Below are positions 1-13,406 of a stretch of DNA of 63,817 bases, one piece after another. This DNA comes from Temnopleurus reevesii (lineage: Eukaryota; Echinodermata; Echinoidea; Temnopleuroida; Temnopleuridae): assembly GCA_036244855.1 (NCBI GenBank), contig BQKZ01000323.1, forward strand, positions 1 to 63,817. Direction: 5' to 3'. Made by a program: the position numbers and the translations under genes. Below the pieces are notes generated by a model. That model had not been told where the DNA came from and made no database searches. It was given only the letters and a program-made list of their open reading frames with translations. Numbering within the stretch: the stretch's first letter is position 1; every line of letters starts with the position of its first letter.

Positions 1-191
1 CCGGGTAGTCCCTACACAAAGTTTGAAGGGTATTACAGAATTCAGTAGTCAATGGGTTAATCCTTTGACTACTGGAGCCGGGTAGTCCCTACACAAAGTT
101 TGAAGGGTATTACAGAATTCAGTAGTCAATGGGTCAATACTGTAATTCCTTAGATTTTGTGCATAGATTACCAGGCTCCAGTAGTCAAAGG
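1..191. repeat. Direct and inverted foldback repeat
   Basis: A 57-base unit starting CCGGGTAGTCCCTACACAAA occurs at 1-57 and again at 78-134. The segment from 62 (CCTTTGACTACTGGAGCC) is also the inverse of 143-191, which ends GGCTCCAGTAGTCAAAGG, so 62-191 folds into a hairpin. The word AGTAGTCAA recurs throughout. The window may begin within a larger array. Confidence 0.75.
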
Positions 192-1404
192 GTTTATTAA
201 TCCAGTAGTCAAATAGGAAAGTCCAATGATGAGATGATATGTATATATATTGCAATCTAATTGTCATAAAATTCATAGTGTTCTAAGGATGAAAGTAAAA
301 ACAACCATAGCGTGTACGTAAACTATAAAGCATATCTCACATGCATCGTGCAGTCACCTAGATCTAATACTCGTTACACAACTTTAAATACAACTTTATT
401 TATGTCTCGCAAGATAACATGATTAATAGATCATTAATCAGTATGCCAATATAAGCCATTATTGCTCCTTAAGATAAATTGTTTAATGGGTCATACTAAA
501 TACGCAATGCGTATTAATTGCTATCAATGATGATGTAGCTTATCTTTAGTAGATATGAATATACTATCATATCTGACTATAATAAAACTAAAATGATCGG
601 GCATTGAATTGGAGGCATGGATCAATACTCTGATGCCAATGCCAAAACTTTTAAGATAGGCAACCGATTCGCCTGCTTTTATGAGATAAATTTTCTAATG
701 GATATTATTACACCATAATAAACAAAGATGATAAATCGATTTCCTTTAAAAATTAAGCAAATGGAAAGCTCATTTGTATCGCAATGACAAGAGCACACCA
801 GTAGCTAAGTATATTCATGCCATTGGTTTTTTTTTGTGTTACTGTATTCAAGGGATTTAACGATTTTAACATTAAATTTCGCTAAAGTCACTTCCGCAGA
901 ATTATGCATGCTGCACGAAATCCTCGCAATGCATATTGTTTTTTTTAAGTAAAACACTAGCTTTAAAACTTATAACCATTCCAGTGCGAGGTTTGCATAG
1001 CGTGCAAAAGTTTGCGGTGGAGCTCGGGAGGTGCAAATTAACCTCCATTGAATTGTATATACGGATTGCTCCGGAAGCTAAGATAAGTTATCAATCCGCC
1101 TATATTCTTCATTTAAAAAAGATTAGGGTAGTATATTCAGAGATCAATTTTCTGCCGCAGCGGCTCTTCTTGGTGAAGTGTTTTTGTCTCTCGCGTTTCT
1201 ACACGGCCTATCCGTAGCCGCAATATTTCCTTCGGTAAGAAAATCATACAAAAGGATAAGTAAAGGGGTACCTAGCAGGAATATTTATTCTTAAAAACTA
1301 TTGAGTGCTGGCTGCAATGGGCTAAAGTCAGAGTAATAGTGATGCAAAGCGTCCTGATCACTCAGCACAGTGAATGCATGTGCTATTTAGATTGCACTTA
1401 TAAT
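192..1404. other. No gene recognised
   Basis: This is AT-rich non-repetitive sequence. A 93-codon plus-strand frame (936-1217) overlaps a patch of slightly higher GC. I recognise no family, signal or splice context, so I do not call it. Confidence 0.5.
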
Positions 1405-1640
<236 letters not shown>

Positions 1641-2599
1641 ATATTAAAACTTTTCTGAAAATTATCAAACAAAGGTTCGCCGCGCTCAAAACAAAAACAT
1701 TTAGATGACTACTGATATAATGTAAACCAATTCCATGGAGATGTTCAATCGAGCTGAAAGGATGATAGTGGGTATGGTAAAAATAGTATTGCTAATTCTC
1801 ATGACAAATGGCTCTAACAGCGTGGGGGTAAATAATACAATTACATGTAACATTGCCCTTTGTGAAATAGAAATGTGTTATACCCCTAAATATCACTTCC
1901 ACCCACACACAAAACCAGGGTAAAATGATAAACTAAGATGTTTGCCATTTATGGAATGATTTAGACCCTGTCAACAACATAAGATATATTTCAAATATAC
2001 CCATGCATGCATCATCTTCAAGGAGTGTAGTTCTTTCTTTGAGGAAAATCATCGTATTTACTCCGAGGTCGTGTGATTTCATGTCGCACTAAATTCAGAC
2101 CTTAATGCAGATGAATTGTTGTTGCCATGACAACACTGCATTATTGTCACCGTGAGTAAAGTAAGGATTTTGATATTGACATAGATCATTCCTATCTAAC
2201 CTTCGAAATGCTGAACTTTCTTGTCTCGATGAAGGCAAGACAAGATTGAAGATGCACTGGATTGAGACAAAGGCGGAATTAGATACAAATAAGATTTTCT
2301 TTTCTAGTAGAGGAGGTAAATAAGAACAAAACATAAAAATCGATGACCTTTTCTTCCCGTTTTCTACAGAAATGATGAATCTCACAATAACTAAAGTTTG
2401 GTTTCCTTGATTGCAGACAGGAAGATATAGAATTGTAGGTTTTACATTTATGTCACTGTCTTGTGTTGTAAATGTTATTGTTTTATGGTACATTATTTTA
2501 ATATTCATAAGGGCTCTTTCCTTTCTGGCTGTTTTACCAACCAAGCAACTCCTACTTGTTTATACTGTGCCATTGCATTGTTCATATATACAAATAAGT
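1641..2599. other. No gene recognised
   Basis: A 149-codon minus-strand frame (2095-2544) starts at TTG and has no recognisable domain. It is the longest plain frame of this part, but I see no coding support. Confidence 0.5.
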
Positions 2600-2666
2600 T
2601 TTTACTTTATTATCATGTTTGTTATTGCTTTGATAAAATATAGTTGAATTGAATTGAAAAAAAAAC
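2600..2666 (+). mobile_element. Possible retroelement 3' tail
   Basis: GATAAAATATAGTTGAATTG followed by another GAATTG and an A run resembles the TTGAA-type 3' tails of animal non-LTR retroelements. No reverse transcriptase is visible upstream. Confidence 0.3.
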
Positions 2667-2697
2667 GTCTGGGACAGACCTTTAACGACACCATCCG

Positions 2698-2952
2698 TAA
2701 AGGCCGACTCATGCCTTTCCTTTTTTATAGCCAGCGTCAGTCCAACGTTTTTTGTTTTAATTTTTTTTTTATTAAAAACGCTCCCCGCGTGCACATACGC
2801 TGATCAGACGATGGACTTACGTTCAGCTTACGTTCAATTATCAGGAGTGTACGCTAAACGTCATTCCACTATATTACCCGGGTCTTTGTGCTTCCAGGGA
2901 GCGTTTTTTGTTTTTTGTTTTTAATTTTTAAAAACGCTGGGTCGACGCAGGC
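2698..2952. mobile_element. Inverted-repeat element, GCGTTTTTAGCC family, copy A
   Basis: It begins TAAAGGCCGACTCATGCC and contains the family's internal blocks: AAAAACGCTCCCCGCG, a variant of ACAGTATACGCTGATCAGACG, GTACGCTAAACGTCA and GGGAGCGTTTTT. The right terminus is missing or too diverged to see. Related copies are at 6934-7152, 35313-35543 and 48491-48740. Confidence 0.6.
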
Positions 2953-4202
2953 CTCAATATCTGTATTCTGGCCTATATTTACTGCACTCATTCTATAGCA
3001 TGACTAGGTGAGTTGAGCTTCTTACAATATGAAATGAAGGGACATTTTGAGGGCACCTGGGAGTATGAGAGGATATGAGAGAGATGCAGTTACGATCGTC
3101 AAGGCTATAGTTAGTCTCATATCGGGATTTCGATTTTAATTGTCGATGCGAACGGTAGCTATTCACAACTGAAAATTAGACGGAAAACATGCCACCATGC
3201 ATTTTATATCACGATTGCAAACCAAGACAAAAGGATGCACAAATGGTGCAGACTTAGCGAAAATGTGCAATCTACAGCAATACACGAAAAGGTTCAATAT
3301 TGTACCCTTTCGGTGTACACGCTAAGCATAAAGGCACGTGAGGGGTGAAAAGTTTTTGCAAGATATTTATTTTTCAATTGAATTCATCCCGTTTAGACCG
3401 TCCGATTTCAATAGGTATCTTGACCTATTATTCCATAATAGATTCTTTTTATTGAAGGAGCAGAATTAAAATCCGTAGGCATACAGACATTTTTGTATAT
3501 GAACTCATTAGTGTAAATTTCATCATTTTTCAATAAACCATGATAATAGAGAATTCCTCCCTTTTATAAGAGGTAAACCATTGTTTTTTTTTTCATGGGG
3601 CAATATAATCATTCTTCATCCGGAAAAACTATACTAATACAAGTTAATTTATTGAAAAACCAACGATCTGAGCCATTAAAAATGAGTAAAACGAACCGAA
3701 TGTATTTCTCATTTCAATTTATCGAGTAGGAACGGATAAACCATGCGGTTGATTTGAAATGTAGGGTATTCATTTATTCAGCATGGTCACGACCATCACC
3801 TTGACATTTATACCACAGTATCTAAATTCGGATCACAATCGCCTTTACCTGTTTACTTGTCAAAATTCATTCTAAACTATTACTTACCAACACAGTCTCT
3901 GTCTATTAAAACGATCAGAGGAGACTATATCTTTTTCCTTCGCATTAATGTAATTGCACTCTATTTAATAAAAGTCACCTCACTGAGGATCTAAACTATC
4001 ACATTACCTTGGGGGTATTAATGTCTCTTTAGTTCCTTACATGACCAGAATCAGCGTTCTCACTGTTTCCATGGATACGAATGTGCGGAGGAGTATTGTG
4101 AATTCATCTGGATTCAGAATGATTTCAAATCATGTTATTTTCAACAATTTTAGATTAAAATAGAAAACTGCACGTTGAGACTGACTTGGTCTCATTTTAA
4201 TT

Positions 4203-4203
<1 letters not shown>
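2953..4203. other. No gene recognised
   Basis: AT-rich intergenic-looking DNA. Around 3290-3345 a segment with GGTTCAATATTGTACCC and GGTGTACACGCTAAGC resembles 24745-24785, so a further short dispersed repeat is likely. Confidence 0.5.
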
Positions 4204-4256
<53 letters not shown>

Positions 4257-4560
4257 CTGCTCCTCCTCCTCCTTCTCCTCCCCCATCCTCTCACTCTTCC
4301 TAATTTTCAAACAGCGCTTATGGTTAGAGTTTGCAAATATCAGAGCAGTGGTCAGAATAAGTTAATGATGTATCAATGAGTGTTTCTCCAATCTCTGCTC
4401 TTCTCTCTCATACACATACATCTCCTACATTCCATCTTTCTCTTCTTCTCCACCAGTCTTCATTCTTTTCATCGCTCTCACTCTTTCTCTATCTATCGAT
4501 CTATCTGTCTTCTAATTTCTAAGTTTTTACTTCTCTCTCTCTCTCTCTGAGCCATATAGA
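4204..4560. repeat. TC-rich microsatellites and polypyrimidine
   Basis: A (TC)n tract at 4204-4257 continues into TCC/TTC-rich sequence. Shorter TC tracts follow near 4405 and 4530. Confidence 0.9.
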
Positions 4561-6933
4561 TCGTTATTCAGATGGCCACTCCGGCGCTCGCCATTTCTTT
4601 TTAAAACGAAATGGGAATATTGAAGGGGTTTTATTTGACATATTCTTAGGTAAAGTCATCTGAAACAGAATCTAAAACAAACTCACCAGCGCGGGCTGCA
4701 GCGATTAGACTTTTTCTTTGTTGTTTGATATAAGGGAGCTTGGCTGCAATCAGCAAACAAAACAAAACGAGAAGAGTCTTAGACTTGAGTTTTTATCCTA
4801 CCTAAGAATGGTTTATTATTCGTGCATATTTTGTTCATTATCAAGGCTAAAATTTCATTAAAAATTGGCGAAAACCGAAACAAAATCGGTCGAACATAAT
4901 CTATATCAGAAATCTCTAGTATTCACCTAATTATTATTGATATAATTCTATCATTGTTAATATCAATATTCTCAGCATTATTATTATTATTATTATGATT
5001 ATCATCATCATCACTATTATCATTATCGTTCTTATTATTGCTACTATTCCTATCATCATCACCATTGTCAGTAGTTGCAGTAATTGTAGTTGCATTGGTA
5101 TAGTAGTAGAAGTAGAAGCAATATGACAACTTAATCAAACATTCTACATGTAAATCCATCTGTCTCATCCTGATCGGTATCGCATGGTGGTTGCAAATTC
5201 ATGGTTATCTTAAATTGTGTACACAATAATGAGGTATAACATTTCGTACTCTTTTTTCGGGGTCATACTTATTTAATACCAATGAAATTACTAAGATGAT
5301 GTAGCACATGAATATTGACGTGTGAAGCGTAGCACAAATCGTGTTTTTATCCTATGAGCTTCATCATTTATTAATCAGAATGGAGAAAACATCTGGTGTG
5401 AAGGTTAAAGAGACCCCCAGCAACGATGTTTTAATGAAGTATATATAGTCCCATGATGTGAGATGCTATCGGTATGTTAGAAGGTGATGGAGGTGACATG
5501 ATGGTATAACCTGGTAACCTATATTACCAAATGAATCGATGGAATATACTTCGCCACAAGTAATCAAATTCTGAAATCATTATAAGAAAATTCATAATTG
5601 CGAAGTACTCTGACCAATCATGATTGCAGATATCATGAAAGTGTTCAGTTCGTCTCTAAAGTTGAATTGAGAGACAAAATTTCGCAAATCATTAGACCTG
5701 CATAGACCTGAGACCTGGTCAAGAGCCGCTGCGAAAATCATATAATAGCAACTGCCCATAGCAACTGCATTAACACTTTTAACGTTTATGTCCTGTCTTG
5801 TAATTAGTATTGTTCACATGATTTGCTCCTCTAGTTAATGGTAAGTATTGAATAAAGTGATGACAGGAAAATTTAAATAATGAATTATGTCAATTAGTGC
5901 GATTCTTCCAATAATATTTGTTGGAAAAATGGAAACAATACACATGCGCATTTTAATTACTGTTCGTTTTAAAATTTGTGGTCTAAGAAATGAAATTAAA
6001 GACACAGCACCAAGGAAATTGTCTGAAAGTATGAACTCATTTTAACAGTTTAAAGAATACTTTATCACAAAAAGGTGGGTTTACCCTAATTTGCTTCAAC
6101 CTATCATTCAAAAAATATATTGGGTGATCCTCAATGCATTAACCACCCCCTTGATTTCCCCAATTATGCATATCCCATTGTCTACTTGTAGTCAAACGAT
6201 AAGGCGCCATGTTTAAGTCGGCATACCGTACTATATGTCAACGTGAATAGAACTACTCAATTCTTATATATTTCCCAATGGCAAGGTCGATTTAGTTACC
6301 GATGTCCAGATCCTTTACAGAAATAATAGATACAGGGAGAAGAATATCTGGACGGAAGCAGACACAATTTATTGGAATCATATTTTATCGAGTCATATAA
6401 ACCTACTGCGTGTACAAATTTAACCAGATTGGCATACATTTTTATGCGTTTCATTGACTCTTTAACAATGCCCTCGGATAATAAGAAGAATCAAAGATAA
6501 AACTATGACGATATCTCTGATTATGTATTCTAGCAGCAGTCCGATGTCCGTCATCAGATTGTGATTTAATCAACCATAATAGAGGAATATCGAATTCACT
6601 TATATTAGGAAAGATTGCATGCATGGCTTTAGCTGGCTAAGACGAGGCAAAACCTTGTTCTTTCTTTATACAAAAAAGAAATAACAAATAAAAAAAGAAA
6701 AACTAAATCTTGAAATAAAGATTAAATTGGGAAAATGCGAGAAGCCGTAAATTTTCAAAAACTGAATTAGAATTAAAATAATCCTCCTTGTCCTGAGCAT
6801 GGAGATGGAGGGATGAAATTAATTACTGAGTGGGGTAAAATATTTGGGGCATTTTTACTTTAAAATAGTGCCTCGCGATAAAGAGGCATCAAGGCTAGTC
6901 AACTTAATTCAAAGATGGGTAAGACGTTATTCT
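4561..6933. other. No gene recognised; one trinucleotide tract
   Basis: A decayed ATT/ATC microsatellite lies at about 4970-5070. The rest is AT-rich with no open frame, signal or repeat that I can place. Confidence 0.5.
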
Positions 6934-7152
6934 AAAAGACAGACTCACACATTTGCGTTTAAAACGCTCCGTGGACGCACAAATACGCAGATCATACGGT
7001 GGAATGATGTTCGATGAACGCTCTTTGAGCGCAACGGAACGTCAGTCTACCGTCTGATCAGCATATACTGTGAGATTGGGGAGCGTTCATCTAATTTTCA
7101 AAAACGCTAGACCCACGCAGTCTTGAAACACAAAAGTGTGAGACGGCCTTTA
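6934..7152. mobile_element. Inverted-repeat element, GCGTTTTTAGCC family, copy B
   Basis: Left end AGACAGACTCACACATTTGC and right end reading, on the other strand, TAAAGGCCGTCTCACACTTT form imperfect terminal inverted repeats. Between them are CGCAGATCATACGGTGGAAT and GGGGAGCGTTCATC blocks shared with the other copies. There is no coding capacity, so it is non-autonomous. Confidence 0.7.
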
Positions 7153-8463
7153 GAGAGTGTACGTCTAAATTGAAAATTACCAAGTGTGTTGATTAAATAC
7201 ACAGCAATAACAAAAAAAGCGTTTTTAATAATACATCCGACAGTTTCTCCACTAATTCAGCTCTGTATTTCTGTGAAAATGCTGATTTATATATTTTAAA
7301 TGTGATAATAATCATCACATCGCAAACGGCCATAACCTGCTTTCATGAGGAAAAAACTTTTAGAAATAAAAGAAATGACAAGTCAAATTTATTTGGCACC
7401 ATGTTAGAACCGTAAAAATTGAATATACATATAAGTATTATACACAGCCCAGAGCAACGATCATGCTACCTCAAAATACAGTCAGGAACACGAGGTGGAC
7501 GACGTCAGAATCTAAATTAATATCAATGACTCGAAATTATAGATAAGGAATGAAAATACATGAAAAGTAAATATGAGTATGAAAAGACATCCGCGGTTAA
7601 AGAAGACAATTGTGAAAATTGCTGAGAAAGAGGAGTGAATGAGTTTTGATTGATTTGAAAGAGCGCGGGTGTTGATTGCCTCTGGTGGATGGTTTCCTGT
7701 CTTGGTGATGATGGACGATGGAAGGAAATATTTCCAGTTGGTTGATGATGGAATGATTTCCTCTTCCATGCATTACATCCATTTATGACCCGGTCACACC
7801 ACCACACTGATCGACGCTTGACCACTGGAAGGCAGTGAGGTTGTCTATTTGGTCTGCTGTCACCTATGGTCTTTAGGGTGGAGGTGTAGTTAGGGCAGGA
7901 TTTTAATAAACTGGATATTGACTGGAATTGCATGTCACATAAAAAATTCAAATTTCTTTTCCGGGCTCATTCTGCAATAAATAATAAGCTTGATATGTTC
8001 TCATATTTCACAGATATGATGATTGCATTTTATTGCTAGATTTTGTAAGGGGAAAAAAGTCAATAAAAATATATAAAGCTCACAAAGCAATTAAATACAG
8101 GAAACTGCACTTAATTTAAACCGTAAAACGTTATTGAAATCTGGCTCAGATAGGTTAATGCTTTTTTACAAGGGATATGAAATTTACCTAATAAAATTTG
8201 AAATGCGAATATGATTATCATTTATTACTAGACTTCGATGTAATATGTGTTACAAATAGAGAGGAATCAGTCGCTGATAAGGGTTTTATCGTTTTCTTAT
8301 GATCTATTTTCACGTTGGTATATGGTATTTTACAATGTGGTACAGCTTTTATAAATACGCAAAAAAGAGAAAATTTGAATACAAATACACCATAGACCAT
8401 TATAATCTCCAAAAATGCACTTCTAAATAGTTTTTCATCAAATTATCTTCTGTGAACGGAAAC
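7153..8463. other. No gene recognised
   Basis: A 142-codon minus-strand frame (7523-7951) overlaps a GC-richer patch that includes CCGGTCACACCACCACACTG, a word that looks like an inverted-repeat element end. No domain is visible, so I do not call a gene. Confidence 0.5.
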
Positions 8464-8500
8464 ATCAAATCAAATCAAATCAAATCATTTTATTTTTCAG
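8464..8500 (-). mobile_element. Possible retroelement 3' tail (TTTGA)n
   Basis: The minus strand reads AAAATAAAATGATTTGATTT with further TTTGATTTGA units, a tail type of animal LINEs. No reverse transcriptase is recognised in the adjoining few hundred bases. Confidence 0.3.
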
Positions 8501-9552
8501 TTATTTTGATAATTCAAATATATAAAATCATTAATAATGGTAATATGACAAAAGAAATGAGAAAATAATGGTCAGCAAAGAAGCGAGGCTTGTTTAGAAG
8601 GCTGGCCCCTACTAATTACATTAATAATTCATACATGATAAAGGCATATACACATACATACAAATTATTACATTGTAATTGCATATGTAAACAGATATTA
8701 CATAAATAAACAACAGGAGAGAAAGAGTAGAGAACAAAGAAACAACACAAAGAAAACATCTGCCAAAGAGTAAACTTATTGTTGTCTCATCAGGGTCGCA
8801 TTGTATAGGAACTGACCAGCAAAAAAGTATTAAATATAAAAAATTTTAAATTTGTTATCAACTTGTGCTCAATATAAACCAAGCCCTTGTCACGTGTTGG
8901 AATCTGAAGTGTCACCACTCGGAGGGCATCGGACCAACCTACTGAAGAGCTCTCAAAACCATCTCGTATGGAACGTCGCTTGAATAAATACAAAACATGT
9001 TAATAAGACGAGACGCCACCACCTATTTTTAAAACATGCCAGCGACAGTAAGAATGGTTTATCTTTTTAAATGCATAGTTCCGAATTGGGTAAGAATTTT
9101 CTCACGCCACATTTGTTGAGTGTTTTATCCTGCAGTTAGGGGATTTGAAGGATGTTAAATCCTTAACTTTGACAGGCAACGCTCTTTTTTTCCTCCGGTA
9201 TGACATGGCGACGCCATATTGTTGAGGGTGTGTAAGTGAGGTGCGCCAAATAGCTTTTTCTGCTCATTAAACTCACACCTTATGCGACAGCAACAAATTG
9301 AGCCAAAGAAAATCGATATGATCGTTGAAGAACGGAAGCAGAAAATTGCGATACTCTGCTAAATTGCTACCAAACTGTTATTAGTGTTTTACATCATAAG
9401 ACATCTATATTACCGAAATTGCACGGTTGTTGAGAGTTGAACGCGTTTCCATTAATTTTGCACATTGTCCATTATAATGAAAATAAAAAAAAATATGAAA
9501 ATGTCAATTTCCTCATGTGAGAAACGATTTTAGTTATGCATCCCTGAGTACA
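8501..9552. other. No gene recognised
   Basis: AT-rich sequence without a supportable frame or repeat. Confidence 0.5.
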
Positions 9553-9734
9553 ATTAACACGATAAAAACTATTTTCGAAAAATAAAGTCGAACACCATTT
9601 CAATGGTTCTTTGTAATGCTATTCAAATCGTAACCGGCTTGTCATTGTTGTGTCCGCACAGTTCTATTCGCAGCGAACGGATTTAGTCTCCTTCGACCGA
9701 ATTTATTTTTCGAAATAGTTTATATCGTGTTAAT
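9553..9734. repeat. Foldback repeat with arms of about 40 bp
   Basis: The left arm at 9553-9593 (AATTAACACGATAAAAACTA and on) is nearly the inverse of 9691-9734 (ending TATATCGTGTTAATT). Both arms contain a TATTTTTCGAAA core. The loop is about 97 bases. Confidence 0.7.
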
Positions 9735-11251
9735 TTTCTTCGATTTACCAATCATGGTGATATTGTTTGTTAGTAAGATAATGTGATTTTGTTTCAACGC
9801 CACTAAATCTTCAGAAAGATTATTCCCCATGATAAAAAAAATCTCACATTCTACCAGAAAAGACCAGTGATTGCAATCTCCATATCCTATCCAAATATAA
9901 AATATCATTATTTGCTATATCGGTTGCCAGAAAAAAAAGAATTGATATCTAGTTGTCAATCTAATACATTCATCGTACCCCAAACAAAGTAAATATGCTA
10001 TTCAGTTCCACGAGTTGGCTTGACAGTATACGCAGAGCTTTCAAGATGAGGTGTTAATCCTGTTACCATGGTAACTCTCCTGAAGAAGACAACCGCTCTT
10101 ATTTGATATAATTCCATCGGTTTATTTATTCTGTCTCCTTGTATTTCCTTATGCAGCCTGAAAGAATCTGAATAACACAGTCGTTTCAATTATGAAGGCC
10201 AAAAAAATGCATTATCTTTATCTGTAGAAAGAATGGCTCTTGCCAAAACTGAAACCTAGGTTCGGGAGAGAACACAATTTCAATATTCGCCTGTAAGCTA
10301 ATTGTGTTCATAATTTCAATCTAAAACGTATATTAAGATTATGGTGAATGGTATGCTTTAAAATGTCTTAACTTACCTTAAATATCTCAATCAGGATTAT
10401 ATAGGTTTTAATGAATATAAAGTAAATCGAGAAATACAAAAAAACATTATGAACATATCAATTAAATAACTCAACAATAGATCTCATACAAATTGGCAAA
10501 TTTTGGTCGCGTGGCATGAGATATGTCATGCACTTTTCTCCAAGTAGTTTATTATATCTTATTGTTTAAAGTCTCCTCTATTTCAAACCTTTAACGAAAG
10601 AAAAATTCTCTTTTCGTCGATAAATACGAGGGTGCGGGTACCTTGACGGGTTCAACCTTTTTAATATTTTCAAGAAACATGCATTTTATGGATTAAAACG
10701 GAATATTAAAAGTATCAAGTTATGATAAGATTTTAGTCGAGAAGTGTATATGACATACGTCATAACATGAAACCACTGGTCAGTTATATAATTGAAATAT
10801 TAAAAACTTTTCTATTCATCGTCAGTTTTTCTTCACTTTTGTTGATCGATTAGTCAGATTATTGTGATTTTTAATCAAAGCAAGAACTTTCTTGCCCAGA
10901 CCCAGCCTTTAACGATTAAGCATGAGGAGCGCCACGTTGATAATGTATGTATTATGTTTACAAACATGCTCACTCAATGTTACAGGGAGAGCTAGGCTAT
11001 ATTCAGTTTGAAGCAATGAGTTTCGTCCCAAGTGTATTCGCAGTATAATCACTTCAGACATTTCATTTCAAAGTTAGATTACTCACTATGTCTCGATGTC
11101 TTTCAATTTCGAATGCGATTCCCTAAAGGTAACCCGAATGATCAAATTCAAATGGGCTAGCATGCTGTGAATCACTGAAATTGACAGTTTTGGAATAAAT
11201 AACAGATGACATTGAAGTTACATTACTCAACATGACCAGGGTATCCGTTTA
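9735..11251. other. No gene recognised
   Basis: AT-rich sequence. CATGAGATATGTCATGCAC and the flanking text near 10505-10740 resemble 39115-39350, which suggests another dispersed repeat family. Confidence 0.45.
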
Positions 11252-11552
11252 AAGGGAAACCAACCCCTGAAATTATCGTTTTATCTTTGAATGAAAAAAA
11301 TCAAATGAACAAACTTTAAAAAAATTTGAGCAAAGTGAGATAATCTATTTTACAGTTATGAATTATTAAAATTCCCAACATATGATATTGCGATTCAGGA
11401 CGCTTAGTTATGAGGATCCGTGCGCTCGGCAGCGTTGACGGAATCTGTGACGTCATGTCAGACAAACTCTTCTTTTTTTTCAGAAGTGCCGATAAAATGT
11501 AAATTTTTTCGCTTGAGTATAGCATCATTCCAGGGGTTGGTTCCCATTTTAC
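11252..11552. mobile_element. AAAGGGGAA-family foldback element
   Basis: Left end TTTAAAGGGAAACCAACCCC and right end GGGGTTGGTTCCCATTTTA are inverse repeats. The interior has the family words GAGCAAAGTGAGATAATC and GTGACGTCATGTCAGACAA. It is non-coding. Confidence 0.7.
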
Positions 11553-12797
11553 ATCGATTCGCTAATGATATTGGTTGGGCAAACTCAGTGCAAGAACAAC
11601 AGCAGTGAGCAATTAGATTGATATGTTAGATTAGATCAAATTGAATTAGCTCATAACGTATTATAGTTGATGAAGCTTAGTCTTTAGCATGTTTAGTCTG
11701 TTTTAAATAGATCTTATTCCTTGTTGGTCTTTTTCCAACAATTTTCTGGTGTTACCCAATATGAACACCGGATGAGTGAGTATAGGTTAGCACTCAAGTA
11801 AATTTTGGTGTTTACATCGACTGAAAATGCATTAACCGAAATGGAAAGAGCAAATTAGATTTCCCCAGCCATTTTTTTGTTGTACTTTTCTCAAGCAATT
11901 CTACGATTCAATCATTCAATTTCATCCAAATCATGTATCGGTACATGCCATGTGCCTTCTGTGCGAAATCAATTGCTCTAAATGTGAATGTTTTGAAAAT
12001 AGTTTGAAATCATCTGGGATAACCAAGAGTTGATATCGGGTGGGTAGATACAAATAACGCAGCTTATTCACAAGGTCTTTGAATTAATAAGGAGGGGAGA
12101 TGTGTACAAAAGGTGGGACACGGAGAAACACACAAAATTGAAAAGTTGAAGATATTGTTCAACCCATTTTCCTTTTTAAAAGCTACCTATCTTTCTCCGT
12201 TCACAAATCAAAAGACGAAAATCGCGCATGAATGTATTATGGGCATGTGTGTGAGTGTGCGTTTGTGTAGGTGTGTATATATGTATGTGTATACATTTTA
12301 CGATGAAAAAGGACAAACGGTTGTGTTGAGAGTGGAGAATGGTGACATTCCAAAGAAATATGCGACAGCAAAACGATAGAAAGAAAAGTAAAATGCATCT
12401 AGCGAGAAGCGAATAAAAAAATAGCACGGGAGATAGTGGTATATTTAGAAGTAAACGATGTGAAGAAGATTCATGCATCACGACGCTGTTCACATCAATG
12501 GTTTCCCAATCCATTAACGAACCTATTTATGATTTTCACGAACGACACTAACTCCATTTTAAAGGGAAACATCGCACAGTTAAGTCCAATAACAATATCC
12601 TAAAATTGATTTGTACTCGGTTATTGAAATAGAAAAGTCTTAAAATCATTTTATATACGCAAATGTAAAACCATATTATTTTGATATCCATCGATCTCTC
12701 ATTCTGCAGTTTAGCCCTGTTGTACAAAATGGACCGGAGAGTACATCAAAGACAGGGAAATGAGAAACGTCAACATCATTGCAGTACTTGACTAATC
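11553..12797. other. No gene recognised
   Basis: Mixed sequence with a GT/TATG-rich tract near 12240-12300. No coding support. Confidence 0.5.
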
Positions 12798-13406
12798 TTA
12801 AAGGGGAATTACACCCAGAAAATAATGTATAGTCAGTAAATGAAGAAAAATCGGATGAACAAACTGTGAAAATTTGAGCAAAATCGGATAATCAGTTCAA
12901 AAGTTATGAATTTTCAAAGTTATCATTTCCATCTGTGCTATACATCCTTGAATTGGCAACGTATAGCCAATTAGCATAATCTGTGATGTCATACATGGAG
13001 AACTCCTCATTCACTTTGTATATAGATTTACTGAAAATGGATCAAGATCATATTTCAAATGAGGAACCACCACCATTCTTTCTGGAATGCTTGCAGAATT
13101 GATGTGGCTATAATTATATACATGTATAATAGAAAAAACGAAAAATCCGTCTGCTTTTCTGGAAAAAGAGGAAAATGTGAAATTTTGTGTACAAAGTGAA
13201 TGGAGAGTTCTCCATGTTAGCAGCCATTTTGTGCCTGTACGTTTGCCAATTTAAGGAGCCCATGAGGGGAGTGAATCAAAACTTTGAAAATTCATAACTT
13301 TTGAATGGATTGTCCGATTTTGCTCAACTTTTCACAGGTTGTTCATCTTATTTTTCTTCATTTAATGATAGCAATTTAATGTCTGAGTGTAGTTCCCCTT
13401 TAAGGA
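12798..13406. mobile_element. AAAGGGGAA-family foldback element, full length
   Basis: This is the most complete copy. It starts CTTAAAGGGGAATTACACCC and ends AGTGTAGTTCCCCTTTAAGG. The two halves mirror each other: GAGCAAAATCGGATAATCAG on the left matches the inverse of TGTCCGATTTTGCTCAAC on the right, and TCATACATGGAGAACTCC matches the inverse of GGAGAGTTCTCCATG. No protein is encoded. Confidence 0.75.

Noticed and set aside
2095..2544. 149-codon minus-strand frame
   Set aside because: It starts at TTG, has no recognisable feature, and lies next to a retroelement-like tail.
7523..7951. 142-codon minus-strand frame
   Set aside because: No domain, signal or splice support. It overlaps what looks like an inverted-repeat element end (CCGGTCACACCACCACAC).
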